A DNA stretch of 64,000 nucleotides from Burkholderia cepacia (GTDB lineage Bacteria; Pseudomonadota; Gammaproteobacteria; Burkholderiales; Burkholderiaceae). Below the pieces are notes generated by a model. That model saw only the letters and a program-made list of their open reading frames with translations. It was not told the DNA's origin and did not search any database. Shown piece after piece: positions 30,771-40,663 of this stretch. The stretch covers positions 992,001-1,056,000 of the forward strand of contig NZ_CP073637.1 in the NCBI RefSeq assembly GCF_029962485.1, read 5' to 3'. The position numbers were made by a program, and so were the translations under genes. Within the stretch, counting starts at the first letter, position 1. Each line of letters starts with the position of its first letter.

Positions 30771-31985
30771 TCAATCGTCGCGCAGGAACAATTCCTGCAG
30801 GTCGTTGAGGAAACGCTGGCCGAGCGGCGTCGGCGCGATCTGCGCGAAATCGCGCGCGATCAGCCCGCGTCGCTCCGCTTCCTGCAGCGCCGGCTCAATC
30901 GTGCTCATCGGCAGGCCCGTGCGTTCGGCGAAGCTGTGCACCGGGAAGCCCTCGACGAGCCGCAGCGTGTTCAGCATGAACTCGAACGGCAGGTCGCGCG
31001 CACCGACTTCACGCTCTTCCTGTACGGCCGTGCCGGCCTTTGCCTGCTCGATGAAGGTCGCCGGATGCTTGTAGCGTGCCTGCCGCAGGATCCGGTTCGG
31101 GAACGACAGCTTCGTGTGTGCGCCCGCGCCGATCCCGAGATAGTCGCCGAAGCGCCAGTAGTTCAGGTTGTGCTTGCACTGATGATTCGGCTTCGCATAC
31201 GCGGACACTTCATAGCGCCCGTAGCCGGCCTCGGCCGTGCGCGCATGGATCCACTCCTGCATGTCGGCCGACGCGTCGTCGTCGGGGACGACGGGCGGGA
31301 ACTTCGCGAACATCGTATTCGGCTCGAGCGTCAGGTGGTACAGCGACAGGTGCGGCGGCGCGAACGACAGCGCGGTCTCGATGTCGGTGCGGCATTCGTC
31401 GAGCGTCTGGTTCGGCAGCGCGAACATCAGGTCGAGGTTGAAGTTGTCGAAGTTCTTTGCGGCGATCTCGACGGCCGCGCGTGCTTGCGCCGTGTCGTGA
31501 ATCCGGCCGAGCGCCTTCAGGTGCGCTTCGTTGAAGCTCTGGATGCCGACCGACAGGCGGTTCACGCCGCTCGCACGGAACTGCGCGAACTTCGCGGCTT
31601 CGAACGTGCCCGGATTCGCCTCGAGCGTAATCTCGGCATCGGCGTCGAGCGGCAGCAGCGCGCGCACGTCGGAGAGCATCCGGTCGAGGCCGGCCGCCGA
31701 CAGCAGGCTCGGCGTGCCGCCGCCGATGAACACGGTATGCACCTGCCGCCCCCAGACGAGCGGCAGCGCCTGCTCGAGGTCGGCGCGCAGCGCATCGAGG
31801 TACTCGGTTTCCGGAAACCGTTCGCCTTTCCATTCGTGCGAGTTGAAATCGCAGTACGGGCACTTGCGCACGCACCACGGGAAATGCACGTACAGCGCGA
31901 GCGGCGGCAGCGACGTGAGTCGCACCTGGCCGGGCGACGTGAAGGTCGCGACGACACGCGCGCCGGTTTCCGCGGCCTGACTCAT
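30771..31985 (-). CDS. hemW: Radical SAM heme chaperone HemW
   Basis: A 404-residue protein with the radical-SAM cluster motif CxxxCxYC at residues 38-45 (CVRKCPYC). The HemW-specific N-terminal YVHFPWC, the GGGTPS motif and the C-terminal winged-helix (HemN C-terminal-like) region are present. HemW was long annotated as oxygen-independent coproporphyrinogen oxidase but is a heme-binding chaperone. It is the third gene of rph-rdgB-hemW. Confidence 0.93.
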   Translation of the reverse strand: MSQAAETGARVVATFTSPGQVRLTSLPPLALYVHFPWCVRKCPYCDFNSHEWKGERFPETEYLDALRADLEQALPLVWGRQVHTVFIGGGTPSLLSAAGLDRMLSDVRALLPLDADAEITLEANPGTFEAAKFAQFRASGVNRLSVGIQSFNEAHLKALGRIHDTAQARAAVEIAAKNFDNFNLDLMFALPNQTLDECRTDIETALSFAPPHLSLYHLTLEPNTMFAKFPPVVPDDDASADMQEWIHARTAEAGYGRYEVSAYAKPNHQCKHNLNYWRFGDYLGIGAGAHTKLSFPNRILRQARYKHPATFIEQAKAGTAVQEEREVGARDLPFEFMLNTLRLVEGFPVHSFAERTGLPMSTIEPALQEAERRGLIARDFAQIAPTPLGQRFLNDLQELFLRDD

Positions 31986-32019
31986 GCAACCCCCTGCAGC
32001 GAACGGGTATCGGGCACGC

Positions 32020-32646
32020 TCATGCTTCCTCCGCGAGCCGCGCCAGCAGCGCCTTGAGCGCCAGCGCGCGATGGCTGTGCGTGTTCTTCACGGCCGGATC
32101 GAGTTCCGCGGCCGTCGCGCCGAGCGCCGGCAGGTAGAAATACGGGTCGTAGCCGAATCCATGCTTGCCGCGCGGCGTGTCGACGATTTCCCCGGTCCAG
32201 CGCCCTTCGGCGAACAGCGGTTCGGGATCGTCCACGTGGCGCACGAGCGCGAGCACGCAGCAATAGTATGCGCGCCGGTCGTCGACGCCGCGCAACTGCT
32301 CGACGAGATACGCGTTGTTCGCGGCGTCGCCCTTGTCGCGGCCCGCGCGCTGTGCATAACGCGCCGAGTAGACGCCCGGCGCGCCGCGCAGCACGCGCAC
32401 GCACAGGCCCGAATCGTCGGCAATCGCCGGCAGTCCGGTGAGCCGCGACGCGTGGCGCGCCTTCGTCAGCGCGTTCTCGATGAACGTGCCGAACGGCTCT
32501 TCCGCTTCGGGCACCGCGAGCTCGCCCTGCGGGACGATCTCGATGCCGACCGTCGAGAACAGCGCGGTGAATTCGCGCAGCTTGCCGGCGTTGTTCGACG
32601 CGAGAACGATGCGCGACAGCGGCGCGATGGTGTGGTCGCCCGGCAT
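32020..32646 (-). CDS. rdgB: dITP/XTP pyrophosphatase (HAM1/RdgB family)
   Basis: A 208-residue enzyme that hydrolyses non-canonical purine triphosphates (dITP, XTP) to monophosphates and so protects DNA. The N-terminal SNNAGKLREF substrate-binding motif, the EEPFGTFIENALTKA helix and the catalytic DDSGL segment are visible. It starts one base after the rph stop, showing tight coupling. Confidence 0.94.
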   Translation of the reverse strand: MPGDHTIAPLSRIVLASNNAGKLREFTALFSTVGIEIVPQGELAVPEAEEPFGTFIENALTKARHASRLTGLPAIADDSGLCVRVLRGAPGVYSARYAQRAGRDKGDAANNAYLVEQLRGVDDRRAYYCCVLALVRHVDDPEPLFAEGRWTGEIVDTPRGKHGFGYDPYFYLPALGATAAELDPAVKNTHSHRALALKALLARLAEEA

Positions 32647-32647
32647 G

Positions 32648-33379
32648 TCAGGCGCCCAGCACGTCTTTCTGAAGCTGCACGAGCTCGGCGATCCCGCCCT
32701 GCGCGAGGTCGAGCAGCGCGTTCATCTCGGCGCGCGAGAACGGCACGCCTTCGGCCGTGCCCTGGACTTCGACGAAACCGCCGGCACCCGTCATCACGAC
32801 GTTCATGTCGGTATCGCACTGCGAATCTTCCGCGTAGTCGAGGTCGAGCACCGGCGCGCCTTCGTACACGCCGACCGAGATCGCGGCGACGTGGTCGGTG
32901 ATCGGCGAGCGCGTGAGCTTGCCGGCCGCGATCAGCTTCGACACGGCGTCGTGCGCGGCGACGAAGGCGCCGGTGATGCTCGCGGTGCGCGTGCCGCCGT
33001 CGGCCTGGATCACGTCGCAGTCGATGTGGATCGTGCGCGGGCCGAGCGCCTCGAGATCGAACACCGCGCGCAGCGCGCGGCCGATCAGGCGCTGAATTTC
33101 CTGCGTGCGGCCCGTCTGCTTGCCGCGCGCGGCTTCACGGTCGCTGCGCGTGTGCGTCGCGCGCGGCAGCATCCCGTATTCGGCCGTCAGCCAGCCTTGC
33201 CCGCGGTCGCGCAGGAAGTCGGGCACGCGTTCGGAGACGCTCGCGGTGCAGAGCACCTTGGTGTCGCCGAATTCGACCAGCACCGAGCCTTCGGCGTGTT
33301 TCGTGTAGTGGCGCGTGAGGGCGACCTTGCGCAGTTCGTCGGCGCGGCGGCCGCTCGGGCGGGAAACGGAAGACGTCAT
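32648..33379 (-). CDS. rph: Ribonuclease PH
   Basis: A 243-residue phosphorolytic 3'-5' exoribonuclease that trims tRNA 3' ends. The N-terminal [11 protein letters not shown] and the RNase PH signature [20 protein letters not shown] are present. Full length (238-245 in the family). First gene of rph-rdgB-hemW; divergent from yicC, as in many proteobacteria. Confidence 0.96.
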   Translation of the reverse strand: MTSSVSRPSGRRADELRKVALTRHYTKHAEGSVLVEFGDTKVLCTASVSERVPDFLRDRGQGWLTAEYGMLPRATHTRSDREAARGKQTGRTQEIQRLIGRALRAVFDLEALGPRTIHIDCDVIQADGGTRTASITGAFVAAHDAVSKLIAAGKLTRSPITDHVAAISVGVYEGAPVLDLDYAEDSQCDTDMNVVMTGAGGFVEVQGTAEGVPFSRAEMNALLDLAQGGIAELVQLQKDVLGA

Positions 33380-33551
33380 GGGGAAATCGCGGAAGGAGAG
33401 GAAACCCCGATTTTAGCGCCGAACGGCGGGCTTGCCCGGCGGGGTGGTCCGCAAAATGGGATAATGCGCGCTTCCCGCCCCGCGCTTTACGATGCGCCGG
33501 GCGCCTCGACATATCCCCGCCCGCGAGGGCACCCAGACGGCGAGACGAACC

Positions 33552-34475
33552 ATGATCTACAGCATGACGGGCTACGCGAGCGCGACGCGCGAACTCGCGA
33601 CGGCCACCGGCAACGGCGGCACCAGCGTGTCGGTCGAACTGCGCACCGTGAACTCGCGCTTCCTCGACCTCAATTTCCGGATGCCGGACGACGTGCGCGC
33701 GTGCGAACCCGCGCTGCGCGAAATGCTGATGAACAAGCTGTCGCGCGGCAAGGTCGACATTCGCATCAACCTGCAGCGCGGCGAACAGAGCATCGGCGCG
33801 GGCGCGCTGAACCAGTCGGCGCTCGGCCAGCTCGCCGAGCTCGAGCGCTCGGTGCTCGATTCGTTCCCGGGCGTCGGCCGCCTGCGCGCGGGCGAGATCC
33901 TGCGCTGGCCCGGCGTGATCGCCGAGAGCGGCGTGTCGGCGGAAGCGATCCGCGACGCGGTGCTCGCGTGCGGCAAGGAAGCGATCGGCGAGCTCGTCGT
34001 CGTGCGTTCGCGCGAAGGCGCGCAGCTGGCGACGATGCTGCTGTCGAACGTCACCGAGATGGAAGCGATCGTCGCGCGCATCACGCCGCTCGTGCCCGAG
34101 CTGATCGCGAAGCATCAGCAGAAGATCGTCGAACGGCTGCAGGAAGCGCTCGGCATCGCGGCGCCCGAGGGCAGCGCGCCGATCGTCACGCGCGAGGAAG
34201 CCGCGGAACGCATTCGTCAGGAAGTGACGATGTACGGGATCCGGATCGACATCGCGGAAGAGCTGTCGCGTCTCACCGCGCACCTGAACGAAACGCGCCA
34301 TGTCATCGAGAAGGGCGGCCGCGTCGGCAAGCGTCTCGACTTCATGATGCAGGAACTGAATCGAGAAGCAAACACGCTCGGCTCGAAGGCGGCGGCGAAG
34401 GAGCTGGCCGACGCATCGATGGCGCTCAAGCTGTTGATCGAGCAGATGCGCGAGCAAGTGCAAAACCTGGAGTAA
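33552..34475 (+). CDS. yicC: YicC family endoribonuclease
   Basis: A 307-residue protein starting MIYSMTGYASATRE, the standard YicC start. The N-terminal YicC-like domain and the C-terminal DUF1732 domain (KGGRVGKRLDFMMQELNREANTLGSK region) are both complete. Relatives are stress-linked endoribonucleases. The ATG at 33552 is preferred over 33492. It is 6 bases upstream of gmk. Confidence 0.92.
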   Translation: MIYSMTGYASATRELATATGNGGTSVSVELRTVNSRFLDLNFRMPDDVRACEPALREMLMNKLSRGKVDIRINLQRGEQSIGAGALNQSALGQLAELERSVLDSFPGVGRLRAGEILRWPGVIAESGVSAEAIRDAVLACGKEAIGELVVVRSREGAQLATMLLSNVTEMEAIVARITPLVPELIAKHQQKIVERLQEALGIAAPEGSAPIVTREEAAERIRQEVTMYGIRIDIAEELSRLTAHLNETRHVIEKGGRVGKRLDFMMQELNREANTLGSKAAAKELADASMALKLLIEQMREQVQNLE

Positions 34476-35156
<681 letters not shown>

Positions 35157-35214
35157 CGCGGGGGCCGAGGGACATAAGGTAGAATAAGGACTATATTCAG
35201 AAGGAATTACCACC

Positions 35215-35418
35215 ATGGCTCGCATTACCGTCGAAGACTGCCTGAAGCAAATCCCGAACCGCTTCGAACTGGCGCTCGCCGCCACCTACCGCGCGCGGCA
35301 GCTCGCGCAAGGCCATACGCCGAAGATCGAAAGCCGCGACAAGCCGACCGTCGTCGCGCTGCGCGAAATCGCTGCCGGCCAGGTCGGCGTCGAGATGCTG
35401 AAGAAGGTGCCGGTGTAA
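35215..35418 (+). CDS. rpoZ: RNA polymerase omega subunit
   Basis: A 67-residue protein that promotes assembly of RNA polymerase and is part of one ppGpp-binding site. Starts [20 protein letters not shown], with the conserved YRARQL and NKPTVVAL-like segments. GAAGGA precedes the ATG. Its place before spoT suits its ppGpp-related role. Confidence 0.96.
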
Positions 35419-35481
35419 CGCGCATCCGGCCCGTTCCAGCCATGTAATCCACGCGCGCAACGACCCGACCTGGAGGCGAAT

Positions 35482-37848
35482 ATGAGCACCACCCCATCGT
35501 CCGCCTCCGCGGATTCGACCACCGAAGCCACGGCCCAGTCGCCTGCGCGCCAGTACATCGACGCGGTCCTCGAACAGTCCTTCCGGCATCTGTTCGGGCC
35601 GACCGCCACTCCGGAGCAGCCTCGCAAGCACGGCGTCGTTTCGATCGCGAAACTGACGACCGTGCTTGCCGAGTATCTTCCTCCGGAAGAAATCAAAGAG
35701 GTCAAGGCGGCGTTCCACTTCAGCGACGAAGCCCACCTCGGTCAATATCGCCAGAGCGGCGAACCCTACATCACCCATCCCGTCGCCGTCGCGGAAATCT
35801 GCGCCGGCTGGAAGCTCGACGCGCAGGCCGTCATGGCGGCGCTTCTGCACGACGTGATGGAAGACCAGGGCGTGACCAAGAGCGAGCTGGCCGAACGGTT
35901 CGGCCCGAAGGTCGCCGAGTTGGTCGACGGCCTGTCGAAGCTCGACAAGATGGAGTTCCGCAGCCGCGAGGAAGCGCAGGCGGAAAACTTCCGCAAGATG
36001 CTGCTCGCGATGGCGCGCGACGTGCGCGTCATTCTTGTCAAGCTTGCCGACCGCCTGCACAACATGCGCACGCTCGGCGCGGTGCCGATGGAAAAGCGTC
36101 GTCGCGTCGCGCGCGAAACGCTCGACATCTACGCGCCGATCGCGCACCGGCTCGGGTTGAACAACACGTATCGCGAGCTGCAGGACATGAGCTTCGCGAA
36201 CTTCAACCCGCATCGCTACGCGACGCTCGAGAAGGCCGTGAGGGCCGCGCGCGGCAATCGCCGCGAAGTGATCAGCAAGATCCTCGAGGCGGCACAGCGC
36301 GCGATGACCGACGCGAAGATCGACGCCGAGATCACCGGCCGCGAGAAAACCATCTACAGCGTGTACCGCAAGATGCGCGACAAGCAGTTGTCGTTCTCGC
36401 AGGTGCTCGACGTGTACGGTTTCCGCGTCGTCGTTGATAGCCCGCTCGACTGCTACACGTGCATCGGCGCGCTGCACGCGCTGTACAAGCCCGTGCCCGG
36501 CAAGTTCAAGGACTACATCGCGATCCCGAAGATCAACGGCTATCAGTCGCTGCACACGACGCTCGTCGGCCCGTTCGGCGCGCCGATCGAGTTCCAGGTG
36601 CGCACGCGCAAGATGCACGAGATCGCCGAGGCAGGGGTCGCCGCACACTGGCTGTACAAGAACGGCAGCGCGGATCTCAGCGACGTGCAGAAGCGCGCGC
36701 ACCAGTGGCTGAAGTCGCTGCTCGACATCCAGAGCGAAGCCGGCGATTCGAGCGAATTCCTCGAGCACGTGAAGATCGACCTGTTCCCCGACGCGGTCTA
36801 CGTGTTCACGCCGAAGTCGAAGATCATGGCGCTGCCGCGCGGCGCGACGGCACTCGATTTCGCGTATTCGATCCACAGTGATCTCGGCAACCAGTGCGTG
36901 GCCGTGAAGATCAACAACGAATTGCTGCCGCTGCGCACCGAGCTGAAGAGCGGCGACATCGTCGAAGTGATCACCGCGCCGTATTCGAAGCCGAATCCCG
37001 CATGGCTCGGTTTCGTGCGTACCGGCAAGGCGCGTTCGGCGATCCGCCACTACCTGAAGACGATGCGCCTGAACGAGTCGGTGCAGCTGGGCGAGCGGCT
37101 CGTCGACCAGAGCCTGAAGGGCTACGGTCTCGCGCTGGCCGACGTCGAGCCGGAAGTGTGGGAGAAGCTCGTGCAGTGGACGGGCAACAAGAGTCGCCAG
37201 GAAATTTTCGCGGACATCGGCCTCGGCCGCCGCGTTGCCGCGGTGATGGCCAAGCGCATCGAGGTGCTGATGAGCGGCCGCGACGCGGACGACGACCTGC
37301 CGAAGTCCGAACGGCATCCCGCGCATCATGCGCCGCCGGTCGTGATTACCGGCACCGAAGGGATGTCCGTGCAGTTGTCGGCATGCTGCCGGCCGATTCC
37401 GGGCGATGCAATCATGGGTTACATCGGCATCGGCCTGGGGATGGCGATTCATACGACCGATTGCCGCGTCGCGCAGCGGATTCATCGCCGCGACCCGGGC
37501 CGCTGGATCGATGTCGAATGGGCGCCGCAGCCGGGCCGCCTGTTCGATGTCGCGGTGAAGGCGCTCGTGAAGAACACCAAGGGCATCTTCGCGCGTGTCG
37601 CGGCGGACATCACGTCGGCCGACGCGAACATCGTGCATATCGCGATGGACGAGGATCTGACGCACGAATCGACGGTGCTGCGCTTCGTGATCCAGGTCAG
37701 CGACCGCGTGCATCTCGCGAACGTGATGCGGCGCGTGCGAACCAACCCGGATGTGATGCGGATCATGCGCGAGCGCTCGACCGACGACGGTGCGCATGCG
37801 CGTCACGACGGCGGCATGCGTATCGAGCGCGAACGGCAGGATTACTGA
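35482..37848 (+). CDS. spoT: Bifunctional (p)ppGpp synthetase/hydrolase
   Basis: A 788-residue RelA/SpoT homologue controlling the stringent response. The HD hydrolase domain is intact, with YITHPVAVA and LLHDVMED near residue 122. The synthetase domain has YSVYRKM near 293 and the substrate-binding INGYQSLHT. TGS (about 440-500) and C-terminal ACT (last 80 residues) follow. Both catalytic halves look functional, so it is SpoT-like and not a hydrolase-dead RelA. GGAGG precedes the ATG. A terminator follows at 37881. Confidence 0.95.
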   Translation: MSTTPSSASADSTTEATAQSPARQYIDAVLEQSFRHLFGPTATPEQPRKHGVVSIAKLTTVLAEYLPPEEIKEVKAAFHFSDEAHLGQYRQSGEPYITHPVAVAEICAGWKLDAQAVMAALLHDVMEDQGVTKSELAERFGPKVAELVDGLSKLDKMEFRSREEAQAENFRKMLLAMARDVRVILVKLADRLHNMRTLGAVPMEKRRRVARETLDIYAPIAHRLGLNNTYRELQDMSFANFNPHRYATLEKAVRAARGNRREVISKILEAAQRAMTDAKIDAEITGREKTIYSVYRKMRDKQLSFSQVLDVYGFRVVVDSPLDCYTCIGALHALYKPVPGKFKDYIAIPKINGYQSLHTTLVGPFGAPIEFQVRTRKMHEIAEAGVAAHWLYKNGSADLSDVQKRAHQWLKSLLDIQSEAGDSSEFLEHVKIDLFPDAVYVFTPKSKIMALPRGATALDFAYSIHSDLGNQCVAVKINNELLPLRTELKSGDIVEVITAPYSKPNPAWLGFVRTGKARSAIRHYLKTMRLNESVQLGERLVDQSLKGYGLALADVEPEVWEKLVQWTGNKSRQEIFADIGLGRRVAAVMAKRIEVLMSGRDADDDLPKSERHPAHHAPPVVITGTEGMSVQLSACCRPIPGDAIMGYIGIGLGMAIHTTDCRVAQRIHRRDPGRWIDVEWAPQPGRLFDVAVKALVKNTKGIFARVAADITSADANIVHIAMDEDLTHESTVLRFVIQVSDRVHLANVMRRVRTNPDVMRIMRERSTDDGAHARHDGGMRIERERQDY

Positions 37849-37880
37849 CGCGGCTCGGCGCGCGGGTGCTCGATCGACTG

Positions 37881-37904
37881 ACGGCGGCCAATGGCCGCCG
37901 TTTT
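37881..37904 (+). terminator. Terminator after spoT
   Basis: Nine-bp perfect stem (37881-37889 with 37893-37901), three-base loop and TTTTC tail, 32 bases after the stop codon. Confidence 0.8.
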
Positions 37905-37966
37905 CACGAGTGCCGCGGCACGAACCCGCGATGGCGCGAGCGAGAGAAGAGGGGATGCGGAAAAGA

Positions 37967-37996
37967 AAAAGGGCTTTCCCGGAGGAAAGCCCTTTT
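37967..37996 (-). terminator. Terminator of the tRNA-Arg array
   Basis: On the minus strand a 13-bp stem (37996-37984 with 37979-37967) is followed by a T-rich tail. It lies five bases after the last tRNA-Arg and ends the three-tRNA transcript. Confidence 0.88.
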
Positions 37997-38000
37997 AAGG

Positions 38001-38077
38001 TGGCGCGGCTGGCAGGATTCGAACCCACGACCCCTTGGTTCGTAGCCAAGTACTCTATCCAACTGAGCTACAGCCGC
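38001..38077 (-). tRNA. tRNA-Arg (anticodon ACG), copy 3 of 3
   Basis: 77 nt with CCA. Acceptor GCGGCTG pairs with CAGCCGC, and the anticodon stem CTTGG/CCAAG encloses CTACGAA, giving ACG. The A34 is expected to be deaminated to inosine to read CGU, CGC and CGA. Identical in sequence to the two upstream copies; last in transcription order. Confidence 0.97.
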
Positions 38078-38138
38078 ACGCAAAACGGTACTGCTTCAAC
38101 TGTCGGAACCTTCTGCGATGGGAAGGCCCCCAAAAAAG

Positions 38139-38215
38139 TGGCGCGGCTGGCAGGATTCGAACCCACGACCCCTTGGTTCGTAGCCAAGTACTCTATCCAA
38201 CTGAGCTACAGCCGC
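38139..38215 (-). tRNA. tRNA-Arg (anticodon ACG), copy 2 of 3
   Basis: 77 nt, identical to the copies at 38001 and 38282. The spacers of 61 and 66 bases between copies share the pieces CACGCAAAAC and GGAAGGCCC, so the array arose by tandem duplication of tRNA plus flank. Confidence 0.97.
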
Positions 38216-38281
38216 ACGCAAAACAAAACTTCTACTGCTTTGAACTGAAAGGGCCTTCGGTTGGGAAGGCCCTCGAAAAAG

Positions 38282-38358
38282 TGGCGCGGCTGGCAGGATT
38301 CGAACCCACGACCCCTTGGTTCGTAGCCAAGTACTCTATCCAACTGAGCTACAGCCGC
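38282..38358 (-). tRNA. tRNA-Arg (anticodon ACG), copy 1 of 3
   Basis: 77 nt, identical to the other two copies and first in transcription order, lying directly behind the promoter at 38372. Major acceptor for the abundant CGC codon in this GC-rich genome. Confidence 0.97.
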
Positions 38359-38371
38359 ACGCAGAAGCGAA

Positions 38372-38400
38372 ATTATAGCAGGGTTGTATAAAAAGGGAAG
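38372..38400 (-). promoter_or_regulatory. Promoter of the tRNA-Arg array
   Basis: A perfect minus-strand TATAAT at 38377-38372 lies 13 bases upstream of the first tRNA 5' end. The -35 region (about 38400-38395) is a poor match, as is common for strong tRNA promoters assisted by other elements. Confidence 0.6.
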
Positions 38401-38486
38401 CCTTATTCGCGAATTAGGTTGCATGGCCCGGGCGGTGGCCCTTCGTGTACCCTTGGAGGATCAGTCATCCATGTTGAATCTGCATC

Positions 38487-39050
38487 ATGAACAAGGCGTT
38501 TGTCAAAGAGTCGGACGGTGACGACGACGATCTCGACCAGGCTCAACCCGCGATCCCGGCGGGCGCGAAGAACTACATCACGCCGGCTGGCCACAAGCGG
38601 CTGAGAGACGAGCTGTTGAGCCTGATCGACGTCGAGCGCCCCGAGGTCGTGCGGCTCGTGTCGTGGGCCGCGTCGAACGGCGACCGGTCGGAGAACGGCG
38701 ACTACATCTACGGCAAGCGGCGGCTGCGAGAGATCGACCGCCGTATCCGCTTCCTGACGAAGCGGCTCGATCTCGCCGAAGTCGTCGACGCGAGCCGGCA
38801 GGAGAACGTCGACCAGGTGTTCTTCGGCGCAACGGTCGATTACGAGACGCCGGACGGCGTGGATCACACGATCACGATCGTCGGGATCGACGAGGTCGAT
38901 CTCGACCACGGCTGCGTCAGCTGGATTTCCCCGGTCGCGCGTGCGCTGATCAAGGCGAAGATCGGCGATACCGTCACGCTGATGACGCCGGCCGGCCCGC
39001 AGCCGATCGACATACTCGACGTCCGCTATCCGGCGCGGGGCACCGCCTGA
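38487..39050 (+). CDS. greB: Transcription elongation factor GreB
   Basis: A 187-residue factor that rescues backtracked RNA polymerase by stimulating transcript cleavage. An acidic N-terminal extension (DGDDDDLDQ) precedes the GreA/GreB coiled coil with the catalytic acidic tip in GDRSENGDYIYGKRRLREIDRR, where the YGKRRLREID wording marks GreB. The C-terminal FKBP-like domain is complete. Confidence 0.93.
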   Translation: MNKAFVKESDGDDDDLDQAQPAIPAGAKNYITPAGHKRLRDELLSLIDVERPEVVRLVSWAASNGDRSENGDYIYGKRRLREIDRRIRFLTKRLDLAEVVDASRQENVDQVFFGATVDYETPDGVDHTITIVGIDEVDLDHGCVSWISPVARALIKAKIGDTVTLMTPAGPQPIDILDVRYPARGTA

Positions 39051-39076
39051 GCATCGGCCCGCGCGCGGCGCGGCAA

Positions 39077-39102
39077 TGAAAAAGCGCCCCGGCGGGGCGC
39101 TT
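39077..39102 (-). terminator. Terminator of the porin gene (possibly bidirectional with greB)
   Basis: Nine-bp stem (39102-39094 with 39090-39082) and TTTTT tail on the minus strand, 28 bases after the porin stop. On the plus strand it lies 32 bases after greB, with a weaker tail. Confidence 0.85.
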
Positions 39103-39129
39103 CGTCATCCGGCTTGCGGCGCGTATCGC

Positions 39130-40275
39130 TCAGAAGCGATGGCGCATGCCGGCCGTGACCGCGATCTGCTTGTTGGTCGACGATGCGGCGCCGAGCCCGT
39201 TGATGTTGGCGCCGAGGTCGAGGCCGTCGTTGTTGACCTTCTGGAATTCACCCTGCAGATAGACGTCGGTGCGCTTCGACAGCGCATAGTCGGCCTGCAG
39301 GTTGAACTGGTGCCAGGTCGGCTTGTCGCCGGCCAGACGGCCCTGCGTGTACGTGTACGAGCCGGCGAGCGACAGCGCCGGCGTCAGCGCGTAGCGGCCG
39401 TTGACTTCATAGTTGCTGAAGCGCGCGGTTCCGCCAAGGCCCGTGATGCCGCCGGACACGCCGGACTGCCCCGCGCTGATCGCGCGGATGCCGGTCAGGC
39501 GCGTCTGCGTGAACACGAAGCCGACCGTGGCGGGGCCGAAGCCGTAATTCAGGCCCGCGCCCCAGGTGCGCTGCACGCGCGACGCGAAGGTCCAGTCGCC
39601 GGTCACCGCGCCCGGATCCGATGCGGCTTGTGCGAGCGCGTTCACGTCGCTGTTCAACTGCAAGTAGGCCGCGGCGAAGTTGAAGCCCAGGTAGCTGTAC
39701 GACACGCCGCCGCTATACGCGCGGTTGTTCGCGAACGCCGTCGAGTTCGAGAACCCGTACAACGCGCCGAACTTGAGGCCGCCGTAGTTCGCGCTCTGAT
39801 ACTTGACCGAGTTGTTGATCCGGAACGAATTGTTCAGATTGTCGTTGTCGAACGGGTGGGCGAACTGCGTGCCGCCGTATTGCGTACCGGTCAGCGACAG
39901 CGGCCCGAGGTAGTCGACGACGCTGTCGTACTGCCGACCGAGTGTGAGCGAACCGTAGCTGTTGTGCGCGAGACCGACGAACGCTTGCCGGCCGAATTCG
40001 CGACCGTTCTGCTTCAGCGCGCCGTTATTGATGCCGAAACCATTTTCCAGCGTGAAGATCGCTTTCAGGCCGCCGCCGAGATCTTCGGTGCCGCGCAAGC
40101 CCCACCGGCTGCCGTTGACCGAACCGCTCGTTTCCTGCCAGGCGCTGTGACCGCCCTGATTGTTCGTATAGGTGATGCCTGCGTCGATCAGGCCGTATAG
40201 CGTCACGCTGCTTTGCGCGTGTGCGGCGGTAACGAATACACCCGACAACGCGGTGACGATCAGAGTTTTTTTCAT
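39130..40275 (-). CDS. Gram-negative trimeric porin (OmpC/Omp32 type)
   Basis: A 381-residue outer-membrane general porin. The signal peptide MKKTLIVTALSGVFVTAAHA is followed by QSSVTLYGLIDAGITY, the standard start of the 16-stranded beta-barrel in Burkholderiales. GGLKAIFTLENGF, the GRQAFVGL strand and the constriction-loop region are present, and the chain ends in GMRHRF with the terminal phenylalanine needed for BAM assembly. GGAG lies eight bases before the ATG, inside a 9-base match to the candidate small RNA at 40664. Confidence 0.93.
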   Translation of the reverse strand: MKKTLIVTALSGVFVTAAHAQSSVTLYGLIDAGITYTNNQGGHSAWQETSGSVNGSRWGLRGTEDLGGGLKAIFTLENGFGINNGALKQNGREFGRQAFVGLAHNSYGSLTLGRQYDSVVDYLGPLSLTGTQYGGTQFAHPFDNDNLNNSFRINNSVKYQSANYGGLKFGALYGFSNSTAFANNRAYSGGVSYSYLGFNFAAAYLQLNSDVNALAQAASDPGAVTGDWTFASRVQRTWGAGLNYGFGPATVGFVFTQTRLTGIRAISAGQSGVSGGITGLGGTARFSNYEVNGRYALTPALSLAGSYTYTQGRLAGDKPTWHQFNLQADYALSKRTDVYLQGEFQKVNNDGLDLGANINGLGAASSTNKQIAVTAGMRHRF

Positions 40276-40663
40276 GGATCTGTCTCCAAACAGGATGATG
40301 TCGATCGAACCTGCTGCCGGGCCGGGCTGTTTTGCTTGACGCCGTGACCGGCAGAGCGGCGGTACGCTTGTCAGAAAGCCATCTGCAGTGTACGGAGCGC
40401 AGGAAGTGGGGGAGCGGCGCGCTTTAAGCAATAATGTATTTTGAAATCCGCAAAGATCGGTCGACGCGCGCAAACGATTGTCCATCAAGGGTTTGCGGCA
40501 GTGCAGCGAAGGAAAATGGCGTTCAGGACTACGTATCGGGCGTTGCGCGATCGCGACAGGCAATCAGCAGCCGGCGGGGGAGCTCATAGCGCGATTATTG
40601 ACACATCGGCAATAGAGGTTTGTGTGGAGCATGGCTAATGAAAGGTTGATCTCTCGTTATACT
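40276..40663. promoter_or_regulatory. Porin upstream region and candidate small-RNA promoter
   Basis: Nearly 400 bases without a protein gene. On the minus strand it carries the porin leader and promoter; an A/T-rich stretch near 40425-40450 is a likely site. On the plus strand TATACT at 40658-40663 is a good -10 element for the RNA below, but no convincing -35 is seen. Confidence 0.4.

Noticed and set aside
35197..38049. A 950-codon open frame on the minus strand opposite rpoZ and spoT
   Set aside because: Same shadow effect; low-complexity Arg/Ala/His/Val composition and it runs through two clear genes and a terminator.
38001..38358. CRISPR-like spaced repeats
   Set aside because: The repeats are complete, foldable 77-nt tRNA genes; no cas genes.
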